Below are positions 18,857 through 25,600 of a stretch of DNA of 36,899 nt, piece by piece. Position numbers and translations under genes: made by a program. The notes below the pieces were generated by a model, which ran no database searches, was not told the origin of the DNA, and saw nothing but the letters and a program-made list of their open reading frames with translations. Position 1 is the stretch's first letter. The number at the start of each line of letters is the position of its first letter. The stretch is from an uncultured Bacteroidales bacterium (GTDB lineage: Bacteria > Bacteroidota > Bacteroidia > Bacteroidales > Muribaculaceae), in contig CAMWNG010000013.1 in the NCBI GenBank assembly GCA_947175575.1, positions 1-36,899 of the forward strand. The letters run 5' to 3'.

Positions 18857-20040
18857 AAACTGAGGTCGTGGAAATGCTTTGATGCGCTACCGTTGACAGC
18901 GAACCGTTCGATGGCTTCGGCAGCTACCCGCGGTGTGTCGGGACGGCTGTATGGATTTTCTGTATCGGCGTTATCGGCAAGAAATTCGGGAGTGAGCGCG
19001 AGGTTCAGGGCGGCGGATATTTCATCGGCCGAGTCACCGCAGTCGATTACGAGCGGGGAGTGGAGTCGTCCCTGCTGCCTGCTGCCGATATTGACCACGG
19101 GTGTTCCGGCCGCGGGCACTTCGATTATTCCGCTTGATGAATTGCCCACTACCACAGCCGCATGAGTTATGGCGGAGAGATAGCGGCGCATCCCGAGCGA
19201 TTTTATGAGGGTTATGCGCCCCGGCTGAGCGGCGGCTTCGCGTTCGATGACTTCGATTATGCGGTGGCTGCCGGCGTCGTTGTTCGGATAGGTGACAAGA
19301 AGGTCGAGGCCGGGAAAACTGTCGAGAGCGCGGAACATTTCGGTGCATAGTCGGCCGGGGTCGCCGTCGGCAAGCGTGGCCGGATGGTAAGTCACCACGG
19401 CGAACAGCCGTTCGGGGTCGATGCCTGTGCTGCCGGCCAGTTCCTGACGGGTCATGAGGGGTTGGTTCATGAGGTTCCAAACGCCCGGCGAGCCGATGTT
19501 TATCACAGATTCAGGCGCCTCGCCCATCTGGATCACGCGACGGCGGTAAGGTTCGGTGGAAACGAGATGCAGCCCGGCGAGTTTCGTGATGGCGTGGCGG
19601 AGTTTGTCGTCGATAGCCCCCTCGCTCACCTCGCCTCCGCAAAGATGCACCACAGGGATGCGGAGCATGGCGGCTGCCGATGCCACGGCGAGCATCTCGT
19701 AGCGGTCGCCGAGGAGGACGAGGGCGTCGGGGCGCATTTCAGACAGCGCCTCGGCCGTCAGGGTCAGGCAGCGGCCCATGGCGCGTGCGCGTGACAGTTC
19801 GTCGGCAGGTTCGGAGGAAGTGTCGGCCGGATGTATCGGCACAGCGACAGCGGGACTGAATCCAGCAGCGGTGATTTCGGAAAGTGTATTGCCGTAGCCT
19901 TCGAGAAGGTGCATGTTGGTGGCGAGCACCCGCACCTCCACATTGCCGCGGGTCTGCAGTTCCGAGGCTATCGGCTGAAGCAGACCCCAGTCGGCGCGGG
20001 TGCCTGTGGCTATGCAGACTATCGGCTTAACGTCGGTCAT
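18853..20040 (-). CDS. neuC: Hydrolysing UDP-sugar 2-epimerase (NeuC/LegG-like)
   Basis: The 395-residue protein has the NeuC-type opening IATGTRADWGLLQPI, the catalytic region LLGDRYEMLA, HLCGGEVSEGAIDDKLRHAITK, and the nucleotide-binding GNSSSGIIEVPA. These enzymes release UDP while inverting the sugar to give a mannosamine-type product for nonulosonic acid synthesis: ManNAc from UDP-GlcNAc (NeuC), or a 2,4-diacetamido sugar (LegG). The separate motif GAIDD-RHAITK distinguishes it from the non-hydrolysing WecB type. Both ends overlap neighbours by ATGA (yicC upstream, neuA-like downstream). Confidence 0.87.
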   Translation of the reverse strand: MTDVKPIVCIATGTRADWGLLQPIASELQTRGNVEVRVLATNMHLLEGYGNTLSEITAAGFSPAVAVPIHPADTSSEPADELSRARAMGRCLTLTAEALSEMRPDALVLLGDRYEMLAVASAAAMLRIPVVHLCGGEVSEGAIDDKLRHAITKLAGLHLVSTEPYRRRVIQMGEAPESVINIGSPGVWNLMNQPLMTRQELAGSTGIDPERLFAVVTYHPATLADGDPGRLCTEMFRALDSFPGLDLLVTYPNNDAGSHRIIEVIEREAAAQPGRITLIKSLGMRRYLSAITHAAVVVGNSSSGIIEVPAAGTPVVNIGSRQQGRLHSPLVIDCGDSADEISAALNLALTPEFLADNADTENPYSRPDTPRVAAEAIERFAVNGSASKHFHDLSL

Positions 20041-20915
20041 AACACGTTGAGCACCTGTTCCTTGATTTGTTCGAGGATGTCTTTCATCTGCACGACGATG
20101 CGCTGCATGTCGGCATGGTTGCTTTTTGAACCGAGGGTGTTGATTTCGCGTCCCATTTCCTGAGCCACGAATCCGAGTTTCTTGCCCTGTCCGGGTTCGG
20201 CATCCATAGTCTCCATGAAATAGCGCAGATGCTGGGCGAGACGCTGCTGTTCCTCGTTGACATCAAGTTTTTCGATGTAGAAAATCATCTCCTGCTCCAG
20301 GCGCCCTTTGTCGAGTTCGGCCACGGGAATTTTTGCGATAGCCTCTTCGATTCGCGCGCGTATGGCAGGCACGCGTTCGTTGGCATAAGGTACCACTTCG
20401 TCAAGCAATGCGGAAATTCCGGTGATTCGTTCGCCGAAGAACAATTCAAGGCGTTCACCCTCGGCGCGGCGATGGGCAGTGAGTCCGGCGATCGCCTCGT
20501 TGAGGGCGGCTGTTACGGCGGCGCGGACGGCATCGGAGTCTTCCTCGGCCTGCTCTGACACCATCACGTCAGGCATGCGCATCAGCAGGGGCATCCAGTC
20601 GGCCGGTTCAGCAACTCCGAGGGCGCTGCATGCATCGCTGACCTGACGGCGATAGGCCTCAAGCACCGGAAGGTTCAGCTGCACCTGCGCCGGTGCACCC
20701 GGCAGAGCCTCCACCGTGACAATCATGTCCACCTTGCCCCGCTGGAGCTCGCGGGCCACAGTGGCGCGCATGTCGAGTTCAAGCGAACGCAACTGATGAG
20801 GGACACGAGAATTCATGTCCAGCTGTTTGGAATTCAGGCTTTTGAGTTCTACTGTATATTTTTTATTGTTGGCCTCGGCAACACCTTTGCCGAAACCGGT
20901 CATTGACAATAGCAT
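20037..20915 (-). CDS. yicC: YicC-family endoribonuclease-like protein
   Basis: The 292-residue protein starts MLLSMTGFGKG, the YicC hallmark, and ends with the conserved segment ETMDAEPGQGKKLGFVAQEMGREINTLGSKS. YicC proteins are metal-dependent endoribonucleases in recent work. I set the start at the ATG 20915 rather than the TTG six bases upstream. It heads the long operon, with a strong promoter 23 bases before the start. In many bacteria yicC is next to gmk; here a nonulosonate gene follows instead. Confidence 0.92.
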   Translation of the reverse strand: MLLSMTGFGKGVAEANNKKYTVELKSLNSKQLDMNSRVPHQLRSLELDMRATVARELQRGKVDMIVTVEALPGAPAQVQLNLPVLEAYRRQVSDACSALGVAEPADWMPLLMRMPDVMVSEQAEEDSDAVRAAVTAALNEAIAGLTAHRRAEGERLELFFGERITGISALLDEVVPYANERVPAIRARIEEAIAKIPVAELDKGRLEQEMIFYIEKLDVNEEQQRLAQHLRYFMETMDAEPGQGKKLGFVAQEMGREINTLGSKSNHADMQRIVVQMKDILEQIKEQVLNVL

Positions 20916-20937
20916 AGGCAAAATCAGTTAAAACATA

Positions 20938-20968
20938 CAAAGGTACAAAAAATCCCGGAAACAGCAAA
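20938..20968 (-). promoter_or_regulatory. Promoter of the yicC-radA operon
   Basis: On the minus strand TTTG (20965-20968) precedes TACCTTTG (20938-20945) with a 19-base spacer, a perfect fit to the Bacteroidetes consensus. It is the only clear promoter for nine overlapping genes. Confidence 0.8.
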
Positions 20969-21070
20969 CGACCCTCAGGCGGGGGGATGGAGATTGAAGT
21001 GAGTCCTGTTTATTCTAAAATATTGCCTCTTCAAAAATTATTGGAGGGCACGATTAGAGGATTGGAGGCG

Positions 21071-21337
21071 CTATTGAACTTTAATAATTGGCTCTCCGAA
21101 AAATGATGAAAGCATTGCGATGGTTGCGATGGTGAAATTGTGCTCACCGCTCAGCCATCGTGTAATTTCATTGGGCCTTTTTCCCAACGCCTCTGCAAAC
21201 TGCTTTTTATTCAATCCCTTTTCCCGCATAAGACTATCAAGTCTGTTAGAAATGGCGAAAGAGAGCCGGGTTTCTTCGCGCTTCTCGCCGGGAATTTCAT
21301 TGAAGATTTCTTGCAACGGAATGTTAACGGTTCTCAT
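21071..21337 (-). CDS. HigA-like helix-turn-helix antitoxin
   Basis: The 88-residue protein has a C-terminal XRE-type helix-turn-helix (LDSLMREKGLNKKQFAEALG, then KRPNEITRWLSGEHNFTI) and an N-terminal stretch with IPLQEIFNEIP that resembles a toxin-contact segment. The start overlaps the stop of the upstream toxin-like gene by ATGA, so the two are coupled. The toxin-first order is as in higBA. The region is AT-rich compared with the operon next to it, which suggests acquisition. It probably represses its own promoter; not shown. Confidence 0.8.
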   Translation of the reverse strand: MRTVNIPLQEIFNEIPGEKREETRLSFAISNRLDSLMREKGLNKKQFAEALGKRPNEITRWLSGEHNFTIATIAMLSSFFGEPIIKVQ

Positions 21338-21804
21338 ATATTGAAGTGTTTATCTGTTTTAATTTCCTTTTCGGAAATTTCTACATTGCCGGACCGCACT
21401 TCTTGTTTCAGCAGCCGCTCAAATTTCTGTAAGTCTATTACGTAACCTTGAAGTGTATTGTCTTCCTCATACGTGCGTGTGTGCTTGACATCGCCATTGC
21501 CGAGTACAAGTATTTTATCTGAAAGACGAAGACAATAAAGACGAAGTTTTGATTTAAGCACAGGTAAAGCTACAACAGAATCGCTCACCTTTCCTTCTCT
21601 CCTGAAGTATCGCTCTAAAGCTCCGTTTGATATGATCTGTTCAACGAACCGCATGATAGCTTGAAAATCGGAATTTAGTTCAGCATGGTTCCTGAATTTT
21701 GATATGAACTTTTCAAATTCGCTCATATCGTCAGAAAGAAATTGAATTGTGTACATCGTACAACTATCGCTGCTGTTTACCAAAAGTAATTCTACTTCGC
21801 TCAT
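21334..21804 (-). CDS. Putative type II toxin of a HigBA-like pair
   Basis: The 156-residue protein lies directly upstream of the HTH antitoxin and overlaps it by ATGA. Its central part (ALERYFRREGKVSDSVVALP, KLRLYCLRLSDKILVLGNGDVK) has the basic beta-strand pattern of RelE/HigB-superfamily mRNA interferases, ending with DLQKFERLLK. Without a search I cannot place it more exactly. A TAACTTTG box at 21830-21837, 26 bases before the start, is a likely -7 element, though no clear -33 box is present. Confidence 0.65.
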   Translation of the reverse strand: MSEVELLLVNSSDSCTMYTIQFLSDDMSEFEKFISKFRNHAELNSDFQAIMRFVEQIISNGALERYFRREGKVSDSVVALPVLKSKLRLYCLRLSDKILVLGNGDVKHTRTYEEDNTLQGYVIDLQKFERLLKQEVRSGNVEISEKEIKTDKHFNI

Positions 21805-21829
21805 ATTCCTTTGTAATTAAATTTCAACG

Positions 21830-21837
21830 CAAAGTTA
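21830..21837 (-). promoter_or_regulatory. Likely -7 box of the toxin-antitoxin operon
   Basis: TAACTTTG on the minus strand 26 bases before the toxin ATG matches TAnnTTTG. The upstream TTTG is not clear, as expected for a weak or regulated promoter. Confidence 0.45.
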
Positions 21838-21883
21838 CGAAAAAGGTTTTACATAAATGTAAATTATACCAGTGATTTTGGTG

Positions 21884-22003
21884 TTAACTAATAGTTTTTT
21901 TGCGTTCCAATATATGGTGTGGACGGATTCGCGGTCGGTGTCCACGCCGGAGACCGTCGTGGACCGTTGGTGTTCCAAAGTATTGACTAGGGCTCTTTTC
22001 CAT
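21884..22003 (-). CDS. Possible 39-residue small protein or leader in a hairpin-rich stretch
   Basis: An ATG at 22003 opens a 40-codon frame ending TAA at 21884. It starts MEKSPSQYFGTPTVHDGLRR and becomes rich in Arg and His (GHRPRIRPHHILERKK). A TACCTTTG -7 box at 22021-22028 would place the transcript start about 11 bases before this ATG. Three copies of GTGGAC/GTCCAC (21919-21924, 21940-21945, 21959-21964) allow two alternative hairpins within the frame. Whether it is translated or is an RNA element is unknown; I know no such family. Confidence 0.3.
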   Translation of the reverse strand: MEKSPSQYFGTPTVHDGLRRGHRPRIRPHHILERKKTIS

Positions 22004-22114
22004 CGCTGTTCTTTTTTCTGCAAAGGTACAACTTTTATTACTCTAACACAGCTTTTTTACCATGCGCCCTTTTTTACTATGCACCCGTTCGCGCGTCCCT
22101 TTTTGGATTAAAAC

Positions 22115-22141
22115 AAAAAAGCCTCGGCGGATGCCGAGGCT
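22115..22141 (-). terminator. Intrinsic terminator of tRNA-Pro
   Basis: AGCCTCGGC and GCCGAGGCT (22120-22128 with 22133-22141) form a 9-bp stem with a four-base loop, followed on the minus strand by a run of six T (22115-22120). It lies 16 bases after the tRNA end. Confidence 0.9.
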
Positions 22142-22156
22142 ACTTCTGAAACTTTG

Positions 22157-22230
22157 TCGGGGTGACTAGACTCGAACTAGCGACCTCACGCCCCCCAGAC
22201 GCGTACTCTAACCAACTGAGCTACACCCCG
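22157..22230 (-). tRNA. tRNA-Pro (anticodon GGG)
   Basis: The minus strand folds as a tRNA: acceptor CGGGGTG/CACCCCG, D arm GCTC...GAGT, anticodon arm CGCGT-CTGGGGG-GCGTG giving anticodon GGG, and T arm with TTCGAGT loop. The discriminator is A and CCA is not encoded. It has its own promoter and terminator. Confidence 0.95.
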
Positions 22231-22250
22231 TGTTGTTTTCAAAAGCGATG

Positions 22251-22282
22251 CAAAGTTAGGCACTTTTTTTGAACTGACCAAA
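22251..22282 (-). promoter_or_regulatory. Promoter of tRNA-Pro
   Basis: TTTG (22279-22282), 20 bases, then TAACTTTG (22251-22258) on the minus strand match the consensus; the tRNA begins 20 bases after the -7 box. Confidence 0.8.
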
Positions 22283-22363
22283 TTTTTGCCGAACTTTTTT
22301 CAGAAAAAATTGACCGCCGCCTTTTTTCGGCCTTTTCAGCCACGTTTTTCGTGATTTTTTCCT

Positions 22364-22371
22364 TACCTTTG
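22364..22371 (+). promoter_or_regulatory. -7 box for the PASTA/rluA operon
   Basis: TACCTTTG on the plus strand, 66 bases before the PASTA-protein ATG and divergent from the tRNA-Pro promoter. The expected TTTG at -33 is replaced by a T-rich tract (GTTTTTC). The 200 bases between the two promoters hold no other feature that I can see. Confidence 0.55.
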
Positions 22372-22437
22372 CACACGATATAGAGTTTAAGCGACAGAAT
22401 GCTTTAACTTTCATTAACTTTTCATGTCCGTTCTGCA

Positions 22438-23121
22438 ATGGCTAATCCTGTCAAAAAAAATAAATCGGAAGGTGTGAAAGCCTGGTGTGCGAAGCATCCG
22501 GTTCTCAGCGGGCTGTGCCTGATGTTTCTCGTCGGCCTGCTGATCGCGTGGCTGATCATGATGTTTCTGAGTGTCTGGACGCATCACGGCGACAATACTA
22601 CGGTGCCGCAGGTGCGCCATGTGTCTTTCGCGCAGGCCACGCGTACATTGAATGAGGCAGGGCTGAGCATAGAAATAGCCGACTCACTTTACGACAAGAC
22701 CTATCCGCCGGGCACGGTCATGGAATCGTGGCCCAAAGCCGGTTCGCAGGTCAAGTCGGGCCGCACGGTATATGTGACCGTCACGGCATTCTCGCCAAAA
22801 CATGTCACGGTGACGATGCCTGTGACCGGGGTGTCGTCGCGTCAGGCGCTCAGCTATCTGAGCTCGCTGGGCATTACGGGCGTGAGGGTGATAAGCGTCC
22901 CCGGCGATTATCCCGACCTGGTGGAGAGCGCCACCTACAACGGCCGTCCGCTCGGAGTCGGATCAACGCTGCCCGTGGACGCAGCCGTGGTGCTGAACGT
23001 GTCGGCGGGACGTGTGCAGGAGCCCGAAGCCGAAAGTTCCTATGATGAGACCGAAGCGGGTGACGCCGATGAGGCAGTGACAGCCGAGGATGAACCGGAC
23101 CAGTCGCAATACTATGACTGA
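22438..23121 (+). CDS. Membrane-anchored PASTA-domain protein
   Basis: The 227-residue protein has a short basic N-terminus, one membrane segment (about residues 22-45, LSGLCLMFLVGLLIAWLIMM), and two PASTA-like repeats: VPQVRHVSFAQATRTLNEAG...YPPGTVMESWPKAGSQVKSG (about 57-115) and MPVTGVSSRQALSYLSSLG...STLPVDAAVVLNVSAG (about 120-198). The tail is acidic. PASTA domains bind peptidoglycan or muropeptides; the protein has no kinase or penicillin-binding domain, so it is probably a periplasmic sensor or scaffold. Its stop overlaps the pseudouridine synthase start by 8 bases, a linkage common in Bacteroidetes. Confidence 0.85.
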   Translation: MANPVKKNKSEGVKAWCAKHPVLSGLCLMFLVGLLIAWLIMMFLSVWTHHGDNTTVPQVRHVSFAQATRTLNEAGLSIEIADSLYDKTYPPGTVMESWPKAGSQVKSGRTVYVTVTAFSPKHVTVTMPVTGVSSRQALSYLSSLGITGVRVISVPGDYPDLVESATYNGRPLGVGSTLPVDAAVVLNVSAGRVQEPEAESSYDETEAGDADEAVTAEDEPDQSQYYD

Positions 23122-24163
23122 ACGAGAGGAACCTCAGGCTGTGATCGAGGGCGATGACGGCCGCGAACTATATGAGCATTTCCGATTTGTAGCCGACCCG
23201 GGACAGGCTCTGCTGCGAGTGGACAAGTTCCTTGTGGAGCGTTTGCAGGGTTCGTCGCGCAACCGTGTGCAGCAGGCCGCGGAGGCCGGGTGCATACTGG
23301 TGAACGGAAAGGCCGTCAAGAGCAACTACCGCGTGAAGCCCTGCGATGTGGTGCAGGTGGTGATGGATCGTCCGCGTTATGAGACAGAGGTGGTGGCCGA
23401 GGACATCCCGCTCGATATAGTTTACGAAGACGACTGGGTGCTGGTGGTCAACAAACCTGCCGGTCTGGTGGTGCATCCCGGACACGGCAACTATAACGGT
23501 ACGCTTGTGAACGCTCTGGCATGGCATTTCCGCAATAATCCGGATTATGATGTGAACGACCCGCGCATGGGGCTTGTGCACCGTATCGACAAGGACACTT
23601 CGGGGCTGCTCGTCGTGGCCAAGACTCCGGACGCCAAGACCGACCTCGGCAAACAGTTTTTCAACAAGACCACCAGGCGCGAATATGTGGCCGTGGTGTG
23701 GGGGCGTCCCGACCCTGCGGCAGGACGCATAGAAAGCTACATAGGCCGCAATGTGCGCGACCGCCTGCAGATGGCCGTGGTGACCGACCCGTCGCAGGGC
23801 AAGCATGCCGTGACCCATTACAGCACGACGGAACAGCTCGGACCGGTGTCGGTGGTGAAATGCGTGCTCGAGACAGGGCGCACGCATCAGATCCGCGTGC
23901 ACATGCGTCACATAGGGCATCCGCTGTTCAACGACGCCCGCTATGGGGGCGACCAGGTGCTCCGCGGAGTGCCCTCGTCGTCCTACAAAGCCTTCGTCCG
24001 GGGCTGTATGGAGGCCTGTCCGCGGCAGGCGCTTCATGCCCGCACGCTCGGATTCCGTCATCCGCACACCGGCGAAGAGATGGATTTCAGCGCGCCTATC
24101 CCCGACGACATGACCGCCATGATTGAACGCTGGCGGCGATACTCAACAAATAACATCAATTAG
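23114..24163 (+). CDS. RluA-family pseudouridine synthase (RluD-like)
   Basis: The start at 23114 overlaps the PASTA gene and gives 349 residues; the frame opening at 23090 adds only eight residues. It has an N-terminal S4 RNA-binding domain (VDKFLVERLQGSSRNRVQQAAEAG, about residues 36-59) and the catalytic motif HRIDKDTSGLLVV with Asp159, followed by the RluA/RluD-typical GRTHQIRVHMRHIGHPLFNDARYGG. It isomerises uridine in 23S rRNA, RluD-like sites being the likeliest for this domain order. A terminator follows. Confidence 0.92.
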   Translation: MTEREEPQAVIEGDDGRELYEHFRFVADPGQALLRVDKFLVERLQGSSRNRVQQAAEAGCILVNGKAVKSNYRVKPCDVVQVVMDRPRYETEVVAEDIPLDIVYEDDWVLVVNKPAGLVVHPGHGNYNGTLVNALAWHFRNNPDYDVNDPRMGLVHRIDKDTSGLLVVAKTPDAKTDLGKQFFNKTTRREYVAVVWGRPDPAAGRIESYIGRNVRDRLQMAVVTDPSQGKHAVTHYSTTEQLGPVSVVKCVLETGRTHQIRVHMRHIGHPLFNDARYGGDQVLRGVPSSSYKAFVRGCMEACPRQALHARTLGFRHPHTGEEMDFSAPIPDDMTAMIERWRRYSTNNIN

Positions 24164-24219
24164 GAAAATACGTATTGTGAGGCTCGCGGGGTGTCTCTCC
24201 GCGTCGATATGCCGTGCCG

Positions 24220-24242
24220 CGCCTCCTCGGGGAGGCGTTTTT
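24220..24242 (+). terminator. Intrinsic terminator after the pseudouridine synthase gene
   Basis: CGCCTCC (24220-24226) and GGAGGCG (24231-24237) form a 7-bp stem with a four-base loop, followed by TTTTT at 24238-24242. Confidence 0.85.
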
Positions 24243-24296
24243 GTTAACATAGTATAAAGACTTTTAAATCGCAATAATCCCGCAACTTTCCCCGGC

Positions 24297-24368
24297 TTAA
24301 AACGTATTATTAGTACAACAAGCAATAAGCAATAGCAGAAAGAAGTAAATTTGAATTAGTTTTTTCAT
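24297..24368 (-). CDS. Micro-ORF 2: 23-residue hydrophobic peptide after mdh
   Basis: ATG at 24368 opens a 23-codon frame beginning MKKLIQIYFFLLLLIACC and ending TNNTF, stop TAA at 24297-24299. A lysine start, a leucine core and a cysteine resemble a lipoprotein signal or a tiny membrane peptide. Its ATG overlaps the stop of micro-ORF 1 by ATGA, as in coupled genes. The nearby GC content is much lower than in mdh. No family is recognised; it may be a peptide, a leader, or part of an RNA. Confidence 0.45.
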   Translation of the reverse strand: MKKLIQIYFFLLLLIACCTNNTF

Positions 24369-24427
24369 AGGATTAGATTTTTAAGGTTTTTACGGACTGA
24401 GGCAATCGTGAGACTGCCTCTTTTCAT
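24365..24427 (-). CDS. Micro-ORF 1: 20-residue peptide with Shine-Dalgarno-like site
   Basis: ATG at 24427 encodes MKRGSLTIASVRKNLKNLIL and stops with TGA at 24365-24367, inside the ATGA that starts micro-ORF 2. AGGGGA (24433-24438 on the minus strand) lies 5 bases before the ATG, a good Shine-Dalgarno site in a phylum that rarely uses one. The frame spans a GAGGCA/TGCCTC hairpin (24399-24404 with 24415-24420). It lies 84 bases downstream of mdh on the same strand. Function unknown; leader peptide or small membrane-peptide operon are options. Confidence 0.45.
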   Translation of the reverse strand: MKRGSLTIASVRKNLKNLIL

Positions 24428-24449
24428 TTTTGTCCCCTGACAGATGTAG

Positions 24450-24482
24450 AAAGCCCCGCGACACGTGTGTCGCAGGGCTTTC
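24450..24482. terminator. Hairpin between mdh and the micro-ORFs
   Basis: GAAAGCCC...GCGACAC pairs with GTGTCGC...GGGCTTTC around a central GT, giving about 15 paired positions with one mismatch. The T-rich tail (TCTTTTATTTTT) is on the plus-strand side, and the minus-strand side is only weakly T-rich (CTTTCTACATC). It may therefore end plus-strand transcription better than mdh transcription, leaving read-through into the micro-ORFs. Confidence 0.6.
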
Positions 24483-24510
24483 TTTTATTTTTAGGGAAAT
24501 CAGTGTCAGA

Positions 24511-25446
24511 TCAAAGAGCTGTGGCGAGGGCGTCGTTGGTTTTGTGAACTGCTTCGGCGCTCTTGGCGAAAGCTGCCTTTTCGGCTTCGTTGAGGTCGAA
24601 TTCAACGATTTTTTCGATACCGCCCTTGCCAAGGATGCAGGGAACACCGATGCAGAGGTCCTTCTGACCGTATTCGCCGTCAAGAAGGGCTGAGCAGCTG
24701 ATGAGCTTCTTCTGGTCGTGGAGCACGGCGCCTACCACCTGGGCTGCGGCTGCACCGGGAGCATACCAAGCCGAGGTGCCGAGGAGTTTGGTGAGGGTAG
24801 CACCGCCTACCATGGTGTCGGCAGCAACCTTTTCGAGCTGCTCGGCGCTGAGATAGTTGGTAGCGGGCACACCGCGATAAGCGGCATAGCGGGTGAGGGG
24901 GATCATGGTGGTGTCGCCGTGACCGCCGATCACGATGCCTTCAACCTCAGTGGCGTTGGCGCCGAGGGCCAGGCTGAGGAAATATTTGAAGCGAGAGCTG
25001 TCGAGCGCGCCGCCCATGCCGATGATGCGGTTTTTGGGCAGGCCGGAAGTCTTGTGGATCAGGTAGGTCATGGTGTCCATGGGGTTGGAAACGCAGACAA
25101 TCACAGCGTTGGGCGAGTGTTTGAGCACGTTTTCCATCACAGACTTCACGATGCCGGCGTTAACGCCGATGAGTTCTTCGCGGGTCATGCCGGGCTTGCG
25201 GGGAATACCGGAGGTGATAACGACAACATCGCTGCCGGCTGTCATCTCATAATCGTTTGTGACGCCGTAGAGACGAGTGTTGAGGTTGAGGATGGAAGCG
25301 GTCTGCATGATATCCATGGCCTTGCCTTCAGCCACGCCTTCCTTGATGTCGAGGAGAACAACTTCGTCAGCCACCTGGTTGGTTACCAGTACATTGGCAC
25401 AGGTTGCGCCTACGTTGCCGGCGCCGATTACAGAAACTTTTGACAT
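24511..25446 (-). CDS. mdh: Malate dehydrogenase
   Basis: The 311-residue protein matches the LDH-like malate dehydrogenase family: NAD-binding VIGAGNVGATCANVL at the start, GIPRKPGMTREELIGVNAGI, VSNPMDTMTYLI, and the catalytic region GMGGALDSSRFKYFL with GGHGDTTMIPLTRYA containing the active histidine. It interconverts oxaloacetate and malate, in these anaerobes mostly in the reductive branch to succinate. A TAATTTTG box at 25519-25526 on the minus strand is the likely -7 element. Confidence 0.96.
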   Translation of the reverse strand: MSKVSVIGAGNVGATCANVLVTNQVADEVVLLDIKEGVAEGKAMDIMQTASILNLNTRLYGVTNDYEMTAGSDVVVITSGIPRKPGMTREELIGVNAGIVKSVMENVLKHSPNAVIVCVSNPMDTMTYLIHKTSGLPKNRIIGMGGALDSSRFKYFLSLALGANATEVEGIVIGGHGDTTMIPLTRYAAYRGVPATNYLSAEQLEKVAADTMVGGATLTKLLGTSAWYAPGAAAAQVVGAVLHDQKKLISCSALLDGEYGQKDLCIGVPCILGKGGIEKIVEFDLNEAEKAAFAKSAEAVHKTNDALATAL

Positions 25447-25518
25447 AATTAGTTATGTATTAGGGTATGTTTTGATTATCGTTAAACCGGGAGCAAGCGC
25501 CTCCGGGATTACACACCG

Positions 25519-25550
25519 CAAAATTACAGAAATATTTCCATATTTCCCAA
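25519..25550 (-). promoter_or_regulatory. Promoter of mdh
   Basis: TAATTTTG (25519-25526 on the minus strand) with a partial -33 element (TTG at 25548-25550) 21 bases upstream. It implies a leader of about 65 bases. Confidence 0.5.
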
Positions 25551-25600
25551 TAATACAAAAAATAAATTTCGCGTATAAGAAACTCGGGCATTACTGTCGG

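Noticed and set aside
20919-20921. TTG as the start of yicC
   Set aside because: The ATG six bases downstream gives the usual family opening (MLLSMTGFG).
24165-24250. Minus-strand frame through the rluA terminator
   Set aside because: It consists mainly of the terminator stem and the 3' end of the pseudouridine synthase gene, with no start signal.
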